Assembly: GCA_029262055.1 (NCBI GenBank)
Contig: JAJDAD010000048.1
Span: 1-64,000, forward strand
Length of the DNA: 64,000 nucleotides
DNA from: Candidatus Zhuqueibacterota bacterium
GTDB lineage: Bacteria; Zhuqueibacterota; Zhuqueibacteria; Oceanimicrobiales; Oceanimicrobiaceae
Direction of reading: 5' to 3'
Below are positions 35,673 to 45,638 of the stretch, in pieces. The stretch's first letter is position 1, and every line of letters begins with the position of its first letter. Position numbers and translations under genes: made by a program. The notes below the pieces were generated by a model that saw only the letters and a list, made by a program, of their open reading frames with translations, had not been told where the DNA came from and did no database searches.

Positions 35673-37787
35673 TCAGTCTTCCTTGTCTGAATCCTGGTTC
35701 ACGGGACATGGACTCTCGCAGGCGACGTTCCTCAGGTAGTCGAATAGGTCATCTTGCGCTCTGGAGGTACACGTTTCCTCCGGAATTCGGTAAGTATTGT
35801 CCTGCTTTTCATTGATGACGCGCGCCTTGGTCGCATCGCACCACTGAATTTCAAAAAAGTCACGGAGCTGGCGTTGCACGGCTGGGTCGTAGATTGGTGC
35901 TGTCACTTCAACGCGGTTGTCGAGATTTCTGACCATCCAGTCAGCCGAAGAGATAAAGTACTTCTCGTCACCGCCGTTACAAAAAACCGAGATGCGCGAA
36001 TGTTCCAGATACTTGTCAACGATGCTGATGACTTCAATGTTTTCGCTCAGACCGGGAACGCCCGGGACCATAGAGCAGATGCCGCGAATGATCATGCGGA
36101 TTTTTACTCCGGCCCGGCTTGCTATGTAAAGCAAGTCGATCATTTTCTTGTCAACCAGGCTATTAAGCTTGACAAAAATATAGGCAGACTTGCCGGCCTC
36201 GGCGTTCTTGATCTCGGCCTTGATCAACTTGGTGAACTTCTTGCGCATATAAAATGGGGAAACGATCAGATGTTTGTACTGGAATGTTCGATAATTATTC
36301 TCCAGGAATTCAAAGACCCGGGCAATCTCCTTGGTAAGGCGCGGATCCGCGGTAAAAAGCGCGTGGTCGCTGTAAATCCTGGCGGTAGTTTCATTGTAGT
36401 TGCCGGTGCCCACGATACCGTAATGCACCAGTTTCTTCCCCTCTTTACGGGTGATGAGACAAAGCTTGGAATGCACTTTCATGCCGGGCACCGAATCAAT
36501 CAAATGCGCCCCGGCCTCTTCCAGACTTTGCGTCCAGAAGATATTCGCCTCTTCATCAAAACGGGCCTTCAACTCCAGCAGCACGGCTACTTCTTTGCCA
36601 TTTCGGCGTGCATTCACCAGCGCGTTGATTATGTTGGAGTTTTTCGCGACCCGGTAGAGCGTCATCTTGATGGAAACCACTTTGGGATCGATCGCGGCCT
36701 CGCGCAGAAGGTCGATCACGTAATGAAAAGATTGATACGGAAAGTGCAAAATAACATCCCGCGCCTTGATGGTTTCGATAAGGCTACGAGACTCCTCGAT
36801 GCTGCTAAGCTCAAGGGCGCGACGACGGCTGTACTCCAGATGCCCTGCGCCCACACTGGGAAATGACATAAAGTCTTTGGCATTGTGATAGCGTCCACCC
36901 GGAATGACATTGTCATGGTCTGCCAGCTTGTTGCGGTCAAGTACGTAGGTTAGCAAATCTTTCGGCATCTCGCGGTCATAGACAAACCGCACCGGCTGGC
37001 CCTGCAAGCGCTGCTTGATCGACTTGGAGATTTTCTCCAGAGAACTTTTGGTGATGTCGTCGTCGATCTCCAGCTCTGCATCCCTTGTCAATTTTATGGT
37101 GTAGGCTGAGATTTGATCATAATCAAAAATAGCAAAAATCTCCTGCAGGCCATAGCGGATAACGTCGTCAAGCATAATCAGATACTTGCGATCTTCAACC
37201 CCCGGCAGCATGATAAACCTGGGCAGGGTCACGACCGGAACTTCGATTAACGCATATTTTGCATTCTCCCGCTCATTTGCTTTTGACAAATGTACTGCCA
37301 GATAAATGACCTGATTGCGTAAATACGGAAAACGCGGCACCTCTTCCAACATGATGGGAACCAGGGATGGTCGCACTTCCTGGCGGAAATACGACTGCAC
37401 GAAACCCTCCTGCTCCGGATTCAGTTGCTTCTCATTGATGATAAAGACCTTTTCCGCCTCCAGCTCCTTGTGCAGCGCCGTAAACGTCTGGTCAAACTTC
37501 TCCCGTTGCTTCAGAACAACTTTGTTAATTTTCTCCAGGACCTTTTTGGGAGAGCCGAAACTGGCTTTGGTCTTCACGCCGGCGTTGTCGAGACGCATCA
37601 ACGACCCCACGCGGACGCGGAAAAACTCATCGAGGTTGGAAGAAAATATACCAAGAAATTTCAATCGCTCCAGCAGGGGAACCGCTGGGTCGGCAGCCTC
37701 CTGTAAGACACGGGCGTTAAAAGATAGCCAACTGATTTCACGATTGACGTACGGGTTGGGGGCAGAAGTGTTCTTTTGCTTTGGCAT
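35673..37787 (-). CDS. ppk1: Polyphosphate kinase 1
   Basis: 'YVNREISWLSFNARVLQEAADPAVPLLERLKFLGIFSSNLDEFFRVRVG', 'HSKLCLITRKEGKKLVHYGIVGTGNYNETTARIYSDHALFTAD'. Confidence 0.97.
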   Translation of the reverse strand: MPKQKNTSAPNPYVNREISWLSFNARVLQEAADPAVPLLERLKFLGIFSSNLDEFFRVRVGSLMRLDNAGVKTKASFGSPKKVLEKINKVVLKQREKFDQTFTALHKELEAEKVFIINEKQLNPEQEGFVQSYFRQEVRPSLVPIMLEEVPRFPYLRNQVIYLAVHLSKANERENAKYALIEVPVVTLPRFIMLPGVEDRKYLIMLDDVIRYGLQEIFAIFDYDQISAYTIKLTRDAELEIDDDITKSSLEKISKSIKQRLQGQPVRFVYDREMPKDLLTYVLDRNKLADHDNVIPGGRYHNAKDFMSFPSVGAGHLEYSRRRALELSSIEESRSLIETIKARDVILHFPYQSFHYVIDLLREAAIDPKVVSIKMTLYRVAKNSNIINALVNARRNGKEVAVLLELKARFDEEANIFWTQSLEEAGAHLIDSVPGMKVHSKLCLITRKEGKKLVHYGIVGTGNYNETTARIYSDHALFTADPRLTKEIARVFEFLENNYRTFQYKHLIVSPFYMRKKFTKLIKAEIKNAEAGKSAYIFVKLNSLVDKKMIDLLYIASRAGVKIRMIIRGICSMVPGVPGLSENIEVISIVDKYLEHSRISVFCNGGDEKYFISSADWMVRNLDNRVEVTAPIYDPAVQRQLRDFFEIQWCDATKARVINEKQDNTYRIPEETCTSRAQDDLFDYLRNVACESPCPVNQDSDKED

Positions 37788-37952
37788 TAACCTAGTAACG
37801 TCTGGAGAGGTAGCTCTACACTCGTCTGCGAAATAGTTTTAAGGATTGAGAGCAGTACCGGGAACGCTGTTGCCTTGTCAGGCCGGTCCCCAAAAACGAC
37901 AGCATCGGCCGGGGCCTGAACTGGATGCTTGCTTTTTCTTTATCGGTACTAT

Positions 37953-37980
37953 ATGATAATAACTGTGGCGGTTAAATCAA
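37953..37980 (-). promoter_or_regulatory. Candidate sigma70-type promoter for the ppk1 operon
   Basis: Minus strand TTGATT (37980-37975) - 16 bp - TATCAT (37958-37953). Confidence 0.4.
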
Positions 37981-37994
37981 GGGGAAAGTATCTC

Positions 37995-38008
37995 TTAAAG
38001 TACTTTAA
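37995..38008. promoter_or_regulatory. 14-bp perfect palindrome upstream of the putative ppk1 promoter
   Basis: TTAAAGTACTTTAA. Confidence 0.35.
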
Positions 38009-38046
38009 CATATTCAAACGCCCTTTGAAGACCTAAGGGGTAAAAA

Positions 38047-38991
38047 TCAGTTCGCTAGAATGTGCGTCATGGTCGCACCGTCAATGTTACCACCGCTCAG
38101 GATAATGCCGGCGCGTCCGGAAACGTCAGTGACACCCTGCAGCAGGGCAGCGATGCCAAGAGCGCCGGAAGGCTCAACCACCAGCTTGGTCCGGTAGAAA
38201 AGAAACTTGACGGCTTCGATGATTGACGCTTCTGTCACCGTGTGCATGGCGTCAACATGTTGCAGGATCAGCGGGAATGTGAGCTTACCTAGTGAGGGCG
38301 TGCGTGTACCGTCAGCGATGGTGTCCGGATTGTGAACCGTGTGCAAAGTCCCGCTGCGGAAGGACCTGGTGGCGTCATCGGCCGCTTCCGGTTCGATGCC
38401 CAGAACTTTGCATCCCGGACAAAGGGTCTTAACCGCGACCGCAGAACCGCTGAGCAGTCCGCCGCCGCCACAAGGCACGAGGAGAAAATCCAGCCCTTGC
38501 GTCGCCTCGAGCAACTCCAGCGCCGCCGTGCCCTGGCCGGCAATCACATCTTCATGATCGTAAGGGGGAATGAGGGCAAGTTTGCTCGTTTGCTGCAGGT
38601 CGACCGCCAATGTTTCACGGGTTGTCTCAGAAGGATCATACTCGATTACCCTCGCACCATACCCTTCGGTGGCCAGACGTTTGGTCCGCGGTGCGTTGTC
38701 AGGCATAATCACCGTCGTCGCAACGCCCAACAGTTTGCCGGCCAAAGCGATGGCCTGGGCGTGGTTGCCGGAGGAATAAGTCAGAACGCCGCGGTTTTTC
38801 TCCTCGTCGCTCAATTGCGAAATGGCATTGAACGCACCGCGGAACTTGAAGGCGCCCACCCGTTGAAAGTTCTCACACTTCAAGAATATCTCGGCACCGA
38901 CGATCCGGTTGAGTGTCGTCGAAGTCATGACAGGAGTCTTATTCGCGTAGCCCTTTAAACGGGCTTGCGCCTGCTGTATTTTTTTAAACAT
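38047..38991 (-). CDS. Threonine dehydratase/serine racemase-like PLP enzyme
   Basis: PLP Lys 'ENFQRVGAFKFRGAFNAISQL', 'YSSGNHAQAIALAGKLLG', 'VPCGGGGLLSG'. Confidence 0.92.
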   Translation of the reverse strand: MFKKIQQAQARLKGYANKTPVMTSTTLNRIVGAEIFLKCENFQRVGAFKFRGAFNAISQLSDEEKNRGVLTYSSGNHAQAIALAGKLLGVATTVIMPDNAPRTKRLATEGYGARVIEYDPSETTRETLAVDLQQTSKLALIPPYDHEDVIAGQGTAALELLEATQGLDFLLVPCGGGGLLSGSAVAVKTLCPGCKVLGIEPEAADDATRSFRSGTLHTVHNPDTIADGTRTPSLGKLTFPLILQHVDAMHTVTEASIIEAVKFLFYRTKLVVEPSGALGIAALLQGVTDVSGRAGIILSGGNIDGATMTHILAN

Positions 38992-39187
38992 GGTATGCTG
39001 AACTCCCTTGAGTCATCTAGCCTGCTCTATTCATAAACTACCTTTCTTGTCATCCTGGAAGGATCTTTTTTGGTAAAACCTGTGCCGGTTGATAGCTACC
39101 GGACCTGTTGAAAAAGGATTCCTCCTGAATGGCTGTGGTTTTTAGATTTGGGCACAATACGCTGATTCATGAATTATCCAGGCTAGT

Positions 39188-39508
39188 TCAGGCTTCTAAA
39201 AACCACTTACAGACGCCAAAGGCTATCATGCCGGCAACAATGGTCACGAGCAGATTCCGGCTGCGCCAGGCCACCAACGCCGCCACCAGACCGCCCAATA
39301 GCCACGGGTTGGAGTAGTTCAATTGCAACGTTCCCTCCGGCATCAGGGTGGAAGGAAAAATAATTGCTGCGAGAACTGCCGGCGGTACATATTGCAATGC
39401 TCGTGACAGGAAATCAGGAAACGCGATCTGTTCCGCCACCGCAAAAAGCGGGTAGCGGATAAGATATGTGACCACTGCCATGCCGGCAATAAGATAGACT
39501 TCGTTCAT
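39188..39508 (-). CDS. azlD: AzlD-family branched-chain amino acid transporter subunit
   Basis: 'MNEVYLIAGMAVVTYLIRYPLF...ALQYVPPAVLAAIIFPSTL'; start overlaps the azlC stop. Confidence 0.85.
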   Translation of the reverse strand: MNEVYLIAGMAVVTYLIRYPLFAVAEQIAFPDFLSRALQYVPPAVLAAIIFPSTLMPEGTLQLNYSNPWLLGGLVAALVAWRSRNLLVTIVAGMIAFGVCKWFLEA

Positions 39509-40224
39509 CGCGTCCCCTTGCGCGTCACAAGAATCTCGAACAATACGCCAACTGCGATTCCACAGGCAGCAGCCAACATCAGGCCCAGCTTGTGCGGCAG
39601 CGCATAGGCCAACACGGAAACCCCACCTGAAATCAGAACAACCCACCACATGACTCGACTTTTCAGGTATGGCATCAACATGCCAATAAACGTTACCGGC
39701 ATCGCAAAATCAAGCCCCCAGCCGGCGATGTTTGGAAAAGAGCGGCCGGCGGTCAGGCCGATGAAAGTACAAAGTTGCCAATTCAAATACATCGTAAACG
39801 CGGAGCCAAAATAATACCAGGTCGTGATCGGTTTCTTTTGCTCGCTCCAACGATTCATGACAACGGCAAACGTCTCGTCGGTCAACCAAAAAGCGAACGG
39901 GGGTCGAATCAAATGACTCCAGTTCTTAACATGTGGGACCAGGGTTGCCGCATAAAGTAAATGGCGTAGATTTACCACAAATGTCGTTGCGACAATTATG
40001 GGCCAGGCGGTGGCACCTGCCAGCAGACCGAGGGCAATAAACTGCGCGGATCCTGCATAGACGAACACGGACATCGCTATTGTTGCTTGAAAAGAAAGCC
40101 CGTTTACAGTGGCGAGCGTTCCAAAAATAACACCAAATGGAATCGCGCCGATGACCAACGGCGTGGTGTTGCGCATGCCCGCCAATAGTTCGGACATCGG
40201 TGGTCGCGTTTTGGTAACCGCCAT
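39505..40224 (-). CDS. azlC: AzlC-family branched-chain amino acid exporter
   Basis: 'PLVIGAIPFGVIFGTLATVNGLSF...VYAGSAQFIALGLL...NLRHLLYAATL...WLTDETFAV'; ATG at 40224. Confidence 0.9.
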   Translation of the reverse strand: MAVTKTRPPMSELLAGMRNTTPLVIGAIPFGVIFGTLATVNGLSFQATIAMSVFVYAGSAQFIALGLLAGATAWPIIVATTFVVNLRHLLYAATLVPHVKNWSHLIRPPFAFWLTDETFAVVMNRWSEQKKPITTWYYFGSAFTMYLNWQLCTFIGLTAGRSFPNIAGWGLDFAMPVTFIGMLMPYLKSRVMWWVVLISGGVSVLAYALPHKLGLMLAAACGIAVGVLFEILVTRKGTR

Positions 40225-40225
40225 A

Positions 40226-41170
40226 TCAGACCAGCTCCAGCACCATATAAACATCCGAGCGCTGGTAGTGTTCGGACTGTCCTGAAGGATAAGGCGCGTG
40301 CCTGAAGCCGATCTTCTTATAGAGATTCAAGGCGGGAAGCAAGCGGCTGTTGGTTTCGAGGAAGATTCTTTTCTGAGCCAGGGAGCGGGCTTTCTCAACT
40401 GCCGCCAACGCAAGCTTCTCCCCAATATGCAGCCCCTTGTATTTTTCTGTGACCGACATCTTGGCTAGCTCAAACATCTCTCCTTGTTTAATCAAAGCAG
40501 AGGTTCCGATGATCTCACCCTGAAATCGTGCAAAGAAAATGCAGCCGCCGTTTGCCAGGATATGTCTTTCCGGGTCGGACAGGATTTCATTGTCTATTTC
40601 TTCGACGTAAAAATACTTTTCGAGCCATTCGAAGTTGAGTCGCTTAAAATCCGCGCGATAGATTTCCTCGTATTCGATGATTTCAACTGAGTCGGCCTCG
40701 CGCGCCAGAATACGTTTTCGAACCAATGTATCGAGGCTGGTCTTTTTCAGCTCGCGCTCGAAACCCGCTAAGGCGCTCATCAGATCGACGCCCGCTCTGA
40801 CAATGACTTCCCGCACGGACTGCAAAATGTCATTCCAGATCGGCTCCATTTCGTCGCAGAGCTTGTGGCCTTTCGTGCTCAGAACAAGCAGCTTGCGGCG
40901 GTCATCGCCCGGGTCCTGCCGACTCTCAACAATTCCCTCCTCGATGATCTTCTTCGCCATCTGGCTAATGGCTGAGTGCGTCACACCTAGTTCTTTGGCC
41001 AAATCCGTGACGGACTTTGGACCTTTTTGAAATAGAACATAAACAATTGGAAACCACCTGGCCTGAAACGGGATCTGTCTCTCCCGGTAGATCAAATCTC
41101 CCATATTGAACAGAGAGTCGCTGAGCAATTTCAGACGACTGCCCAATGCGAGTTCGGTTGAACGAATCAT
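40226..41170 (-). CDS. MarR-family regulator fused to GNAT acetyltransferase
   Basis: N-term wHTH 'KSVTDLAKELGVTHSAISQMAKKIIEEGIVESRQDPGDDRRKLLVLSTKG'; C-term GNAT 'FELAKMSVTEKYKGLHIGEKLALAAVEKA...LNLYKKIGF'. Confidence 0.9.
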   Translation of the reverse strand: MIRSTELALGSRLKLLSDSLFNMGDLIYRERQIPFQARWFPIVYVLFQKGPKSVTDLAKELGVTHSAISQMAKKIIEEGIVESRQDPGDDRRKLLVLSTKGHKLCDEMEPIWNDILQSVREVIVRAGVDLMSALAGFERELKKTSLDTLVRKRILAREADSVEIIEYEEIYRADFKRLNFEWLEKYFYVEEIDNEILSDPERHILANGGCIFFARFQGEIIGTSALIKQGEMFELAKMSVTEKYKGLHIGEKLALAAVEKARSLAQKRIFLETNSRLLPALNLYKKIGFRHAPYPSGQSEHYQRSDVYMVLELV

Positions 41171-41191
41171 TTTCGCATCACTATATAATAT

Positions 41192-41217
41192 ATATTACGT
41201 AAGCTCTAACGTAACAT
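41192..41217. promoter_or_regulatory. Inverted-repeat operator candidate upstream of the MarR-GNAT gene
   Basis: TTACGT (41195-41200) - 8 bp - ACGTAA (41209-41214), adjacent to the AT-rich -10-like 'ctatataata'. Confidence 0.6.
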
Positions 41218-41277
41218 GATAAAGATTAGTTTCAGCATCATCTGTGAAAGGATAAGGGCGATAAAGCACCCGGGGGC

Positions 41278-42429
41278 CTAGTCAAACCTCGCCAAGCGGA
41301 ACGGATGCAACATGCCCGGGGAGTTCCCCGTCAGAATAAGCTCGGAAATCAACTTCGCCGTGATCGGTGCAAGCAGAATGCCATTCCGGAAGTGACCCGT
41401 GGCAACGAACAGATTATCATAAGGCGTCGAACCCAGGATGGGTAGATTGTCACTGGTGTCGGGACGCAAACCCGCCCAGGTCTGCCGCACGGAGGCTGCG
41501 CCCAAAGCCGGGACGGTTGCAATGGCGGCAGCCAGCAACTGCTGAATACCGGCGGCGCTCGTTTCCCGGTTGTACCCGACATTCTCCAGCGTGCTACCCA
41601 CAAGGGTTCTGCCATCGGGCCACGGGACAATGTAACAGCCGGTGGAATGAACCAGGCGCCGCAGGAATTGTTTCTCAACGTGCAGATGCACAATTTGCCC
41701 GCGTACGGGCCTGACCGGAATCGTCAAATCGAGGTCGATCTGTGGAGACCAGCACCCCGCTGCAATGACCACGCGATCCGCTGCGATCCCTCCGCCAGTG
41801 GTCTTGACTCCTGTAGCGCGGCTGCCGGCGGTCTCGACATTGAGGACTTTTGTGTTCGCAAGAAACGTCACACCCTTCACGGTTGCGGAGGTCACCAGGG
41901 CCTGCATCAACTCCCGGTTGTTCACGTAGCTATCGCGCGGAAAAAACAATCCCGACTGGACACAATCGGCCAAACCCGGCTGTAGTTTCTTAAGCTCCCC
42001 GGACGACAGATCCTGGATGGGCTTATCGGCAAGCTGCATACGGTCCAACAGGCCGGCAAGGATCTCAGCCTCTTGAAAATCCGCCGCAACCATAAGGCTA
42101 CCTCCGGTTTGGTAGCCGATCTCTTGTCCCGAGTCCTGCTGGAGACGCGCGACCCACTCAGCGTAGAGCTTGTGGCTTTCTTCAAAAAGAGCAGCCAAAA
42201 CCGGTGAAACGTGATGAACCACTTCCGCGTACGGCGCCAGCATGCCGGCGGCAGCCCAAGAGGCCTCCTTGCCCGGTTGACCTTTTTCAACAACAGTCAC
42301 CTTGAGGCCCGCGTCCGCAAGCCGTTCTGCGATAGCACAGCCGATAATTCCGCCGCCGATGATGAGGACATCTGTAGCCGTACTCAATGCAAATACTCCG
42401 TGAAATACCCGATAAAGTTTATCGCGCAA
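41278..42429 (-). CDS. thiO: Glycine oxidase ThiO-like FAD-dependent oxidoreductase
   Basis: 'DVLIIGGGIIGCAIAERLADAGLKVTVVEKGQPGKEASWAAAGMLAPYAE', 'VRQTWAGLRPDTSDNLPILG'. Confidence 0.88.
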   Translation of the reverse strand: MRDKLYRVFHGVFALSTATDVLIIGGGIIGCAIAERLADAGLKVTVVEKGQPGKEASWAAAGMLAPYAEVVHHVSPVLAALFEESHKLYAEWVARLQQDSGQEIGYQTGGSLMVAADFQEAEILAGLLDRMQLADKPIQDLSSGELKKLQPGLADCVQSGLFFPRDSYVNNRELMQALVTSATVKGVTFLANTKVLNVETAGSRATGVKTTGGGIAADRVVIAAGCWSPQIDLDLTIPVRPVRGQIVHLHVEKQFLRRLVHSTGCYIVPWPDGRTLVGSTLENVGYNRETSAAGIQQLLAAAIATVPALGAASVRQTWAGLRPDTSDNLPILGSTPYDNLFVATGHFRNGILLAPITAKLISELILTGNSPGMLHPFRLARFD

Positions 42430-42515
42430 TATGAGTATTCACACATAGAATAGCAAGTGCCCCGGTGCAGCGAAGACAGAGTAGGGTAGAAAAATGCGGC
42501 CCGACGGAGGAGGGC

Positions 42516-45014
42516 CTACTTGTCGAGCTCTGTTCGGACCGCCAGACCGATCTCTTCGAGAGTGTAGGGTTTTTGTAGATAAGCACCGGCCCCCAGTTCA
42601 CGGACCAGTTTGACTTCTTCGGTTTCCGAGAGCCCACTGGATACGATGGCTTTCGTATGTGGTTGGCGTTGCAGAATTCTTCTGTAGGTTTCGAGACCGT
42701 CAATACCGTTTTCCATCATCATGTCCAACATCACCAAATCTACCTGGCCGGCACTCAAATCATCCACTGCCTCCTCGCCACTGGAAAAAGTCTTGACCTG
42801 GTAGCCAAGGTCGGTAAGAACCTTTGAAGCGATTTCCCGCTGTTCTTTTCTATCGTCCACGACGAAGATAGTTTCGTTGTGTCCCCTGTAAGAATCAAGT
42901 GGCCGCTTATAGGCCGGGGCAGGAATTTCCTCAGTAGTCGTTGGGAAATACAAAGAGACTGTGGTCCCGACTCCGACCATGCTCTTGACATCGATAAACC
43001 CTTTATGGTCGTGTACGGTGCCCCAGACCACCACCATACCCAGCCCCGTCCCGCCTCGTCCCATCACTTTCCTCGTGTAAAAGGGCTGGAATATTTTTCG
43101 GAGATTCTCGTCGGCGATGCCCAGTCCGCTGTCATCAACTTGCAGTACGGCATACTCGCCCGGCGGAACATCTTCATAGGCATGCATCACAGCATCGATC
43201 CGTACTTTGTTGGTGGAAATGAGGATACGGCCTCCGTCCGGTTGCGCCTCCGCAGCGTTGCACATGAGGTTCATCACGACCCTGGCCAAATGAATCTGAG
43301 AGCCCTTGATATTGCCTAACCATGCGTCCAGCATAGACTCGATTACTATGTTAGGATGAGCAGCTTGCAATTCATGATACTCCGTTGATTTCAGGTAGGC
43401 CTCAATCATCTGATTCAGATTGAGCGGCTGGGCATCTCCCATTCCTCTTCCGGACAGCAGCAACAGGTCCTGCACCACTGCAGAGGCCCGCAGACCGGAA
43501 TCCCGTATGGTTTGCAGGGGCGTGCGCATGCCGTCAGAAGTTTCACGCCGATTGAGAAGATAGTCAGGATAAGTCACCGCGCATGACAAAATGTTATTGA
43601 GGTCATGTGCCACTGTACTGGCCAGCCGGCCCAACGTCTCCATCCTGGCTGCCTCCTCCAATCGCTCTCGCAGTTGCGTATTTCTTTTTTGCGTACGCTT
43701 TCGTTCCGCAAGTTCCGTCCGGTATTTTTCGCTGGTTAATGCCAGTTCCTCTTTCTGCACGGCGACAGTTCTAAAGGCCTGGGCAAAGCGATAGTAGAGA
43801 ATGAACGCCTGGGTGAACATGAAAAACATGAACCCCAGGTGCAAAACATAGCCGGTTGCAATGAGCTTGTTAAAAAACAGAATGTCATTGACGATGGCGG
43901 CAAATAGCGCGAGAAACCCCACCAAAAACAGCACGGCGCCCTCCCGCTTCCGCACGATACCCAGGAGCAGAACATAGAGTCCGTAGCAAAGACACAGTAT
44001 CGTGTAGATTTGATATGCAATAACAGTCTCAGAATACACTCTGGCCGGCGTGAGAACCACAAATAGTGCAGTTGCGATTCCGATTGTCCCGATGCTCTTG
44101 AGTACAAAAAGATTCGATTCTTCAGGAAAAAGATAGTAGAGCAGCATAGAAAACGTCGGCACGGCGAGATAGAACGACAGGTACACGATCTTCATCAGGG
44201 CTTCCCATGGCAATGCCGGGAAGAGGCTGAGCAGGTAGACTTCCGCGGTAGTCAGGGTGCGCAAAGCCACCAGGATGCAGAAAAACGTGAAATAGAGGGA
44301 AAACCTATCTCTCCGGCGCAGCATGAAAAAACCAACCTGGTAGATTCCCATGACAAGGATGCAACCAACCAGCACCAGGTCGAATACTACTTTGCGTTCG
44401 CGCAGATCGTGCAAATCGCTTTGGCGGCCCAACTCGATGGGTTCCCTGATTCCTGCAAACGCCTGGTGAAAATTTGAAACATGGACTATTATCTCCACCT
44501 TAGACGGCAACGGTTCAAGGTCCAGGACTTGCGGGGAATATCGAGGTTCAGTCGTAGCCTTGGTCTTGCCGGCCTTTCCCACTGCGAGCGCCTCTTTCCC
44601 GTTCACAAACACTTTGTAGGCGCTAGCCATATCAGTAAACTTCAATGCCAAACCGGAAACACTATCCCTCAAGAAAACGGTCAATCGATAAGTAGCATAC
44701 CCATCCGGTGGGAATATTGGGTTTATGGTTTCAGTACAGTTCCAGGCTGCGGGCACGGTCAAATACGCGTCAGGACGCGGGGTGTATCCAGATGCAAAAT
44801 CCTGTGGGCCGTAGTGTTCCAGCCAGTAAAACTCAAACTCTCCCGATAGCCTCACATGGCCATCGGCAAAATCCCATCCGGATAAGTCCAGAAGGCCTTC
44901 TTGCGCCACGGGCGGTTCAGAGATAGCAGCTAGCGGTGTGCCTGTCGCCCAACACAAAAGCGACAGAAGTACTAAGACTGTGATGGGGGCTTTGGAGATA
45001 AGCATGACATTCAT
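42516..45014 (-). CDS. Hybrid histidine kinase with 7TMR-DISM sensor and C-terminal receiver
   Basis: Signal peptide, DISM-like extracellular region, 7 TM, 'RLASTVAHDLNNILSCAVTYPDYLL', HATPase, then REC 'IFVVDDRKEQREIASKVLTDLGYQVKTFSSGEEA'. Confidence 0.9.
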   Translation of the reverse strand: MNVMLISKAPITVLVLLSLLCWATGTPLAAISEPPVAQEGLLDLSGWDFADGHVRLSGEFEFYWLEHYGPQDFASGYTPRPDAYLTVPAAWNCTETINPIFPPDGYATYRLTVFLRDSVSGLALKFTDMASAYKVFVNGKEALAVGKAGKTKATTEPRYSPQVLDLEPLPSKVEIIVHVSNFHQAFAGIREPIELGRQSDLHDLRERKVVFDLVLVGCILVMGIYQVGFFMLRRRDRFSLYFTFFCILVALRTLTTAEVYLLSLFPALPWEALMKIVYLSFYLAVPTFSMLLYYLFPEESNLFVLKSIGTIGIATALFVVLTPARVYSETVIAYQIYTILCLCYGLYVLLLGIVRKREGAVLFLVGFLALFAAIVNDILFFNKLIATGYVLHLGFMFFMFTQAFILYYRFAQAFRTVAVQKEELALTSEKYRTELAERKRTQKRNTQLRERLEEAARMETLGRLASTVAHDLNNILSCAVTYPDYLLNRRETSDGMRTPLQTIRDSGLRASAVVQDLLLLSGRGMGDAQPLNLNQMIEAYLKSTEYHELQAAHPNIVIESMLDAWLGNIKGSQIHLARVVMNLMCNAAEAQPDGGRILISTNKVRIDAVMHAYEDVPPGEYAVLQVDDSGLGIADENLRKIFQPFYTRKVMGRGGTGLGMVVVWGTVHDHKGFIDVKSMVGVGTTVSLYFPTTTEEIPAPAYKRPLDSYRGHNETIFVVDDRKEQREIASKVLTDLGYQVKTFSSGEEAVDDLSAGQVDLVMLDMMMENGIDGLETYRRILQRQPHTKAIVSSGLSETEEVKLVRELGAGAYLQKPYTLEEIGLAVRTELDK

Positions 45015-45638
45015 CCACTGAATTTGTGAATCACCATTCAGGAAGTGAAGCAGGCGGGAACTAACGACTTCACTCCTTCGCCGTAAAGATCAGGATCCGC
45101 GTCCTAATCTCTACATTCGCAACCGTACACTAATTGTAGCAGTAACGGGTAGCCGGGCGCCAACAAATCCTTTGTTTCTCCCCGGAGGCTTGGTGATCGC
45201 GATTGGCGTACATGTTGTTTCAAAGCTGTATGTAGGTGCAGAATTAAGAGCCAGTTGTAACGGTCTACTATTTTGACTCTACTGGCAAACCTGGCAAGAT
45301 GAGTACAATTTCTTTACATCATTCGGATATGTTGCAGAAACTTCAAATGCCGCTCGCCACATATGGCCAAAGCTACGTTAAAGTTTATTAACGGAAGTTC
45401 GATACTATTGCAAGAATGAAATAAGCGAGGCAGCAAGGTTTCGAACATTCACTTGTTCGGTCCATAGCAAAAGGAATTGACAATTGCGGACCGGGACTGT
45501 TAAGCATTCCTTTCGCCCCCAAATCACCGGCTAACACTCTGATGACATTAGGCACATTCGGGACCGACACTAGCCGATGATTGAGAGGAGCTTACGCTTT
45601 GGCAGTTCCGGTCGGCTTGTCATGATGGAGCAATATCG

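Noticed and set aside
35754-36866. 370-aa plus-strand ORF
   Set aside because: Antisense to ppk1, which has unambiguous PPK1 motifs; low-information translation.
45550-45600. Sigma28-like -10 'GCCGATGA' upstream of the putative metalloprotease
   Set aside because: No TAAA-like -35 at 15-16 bp spacing.
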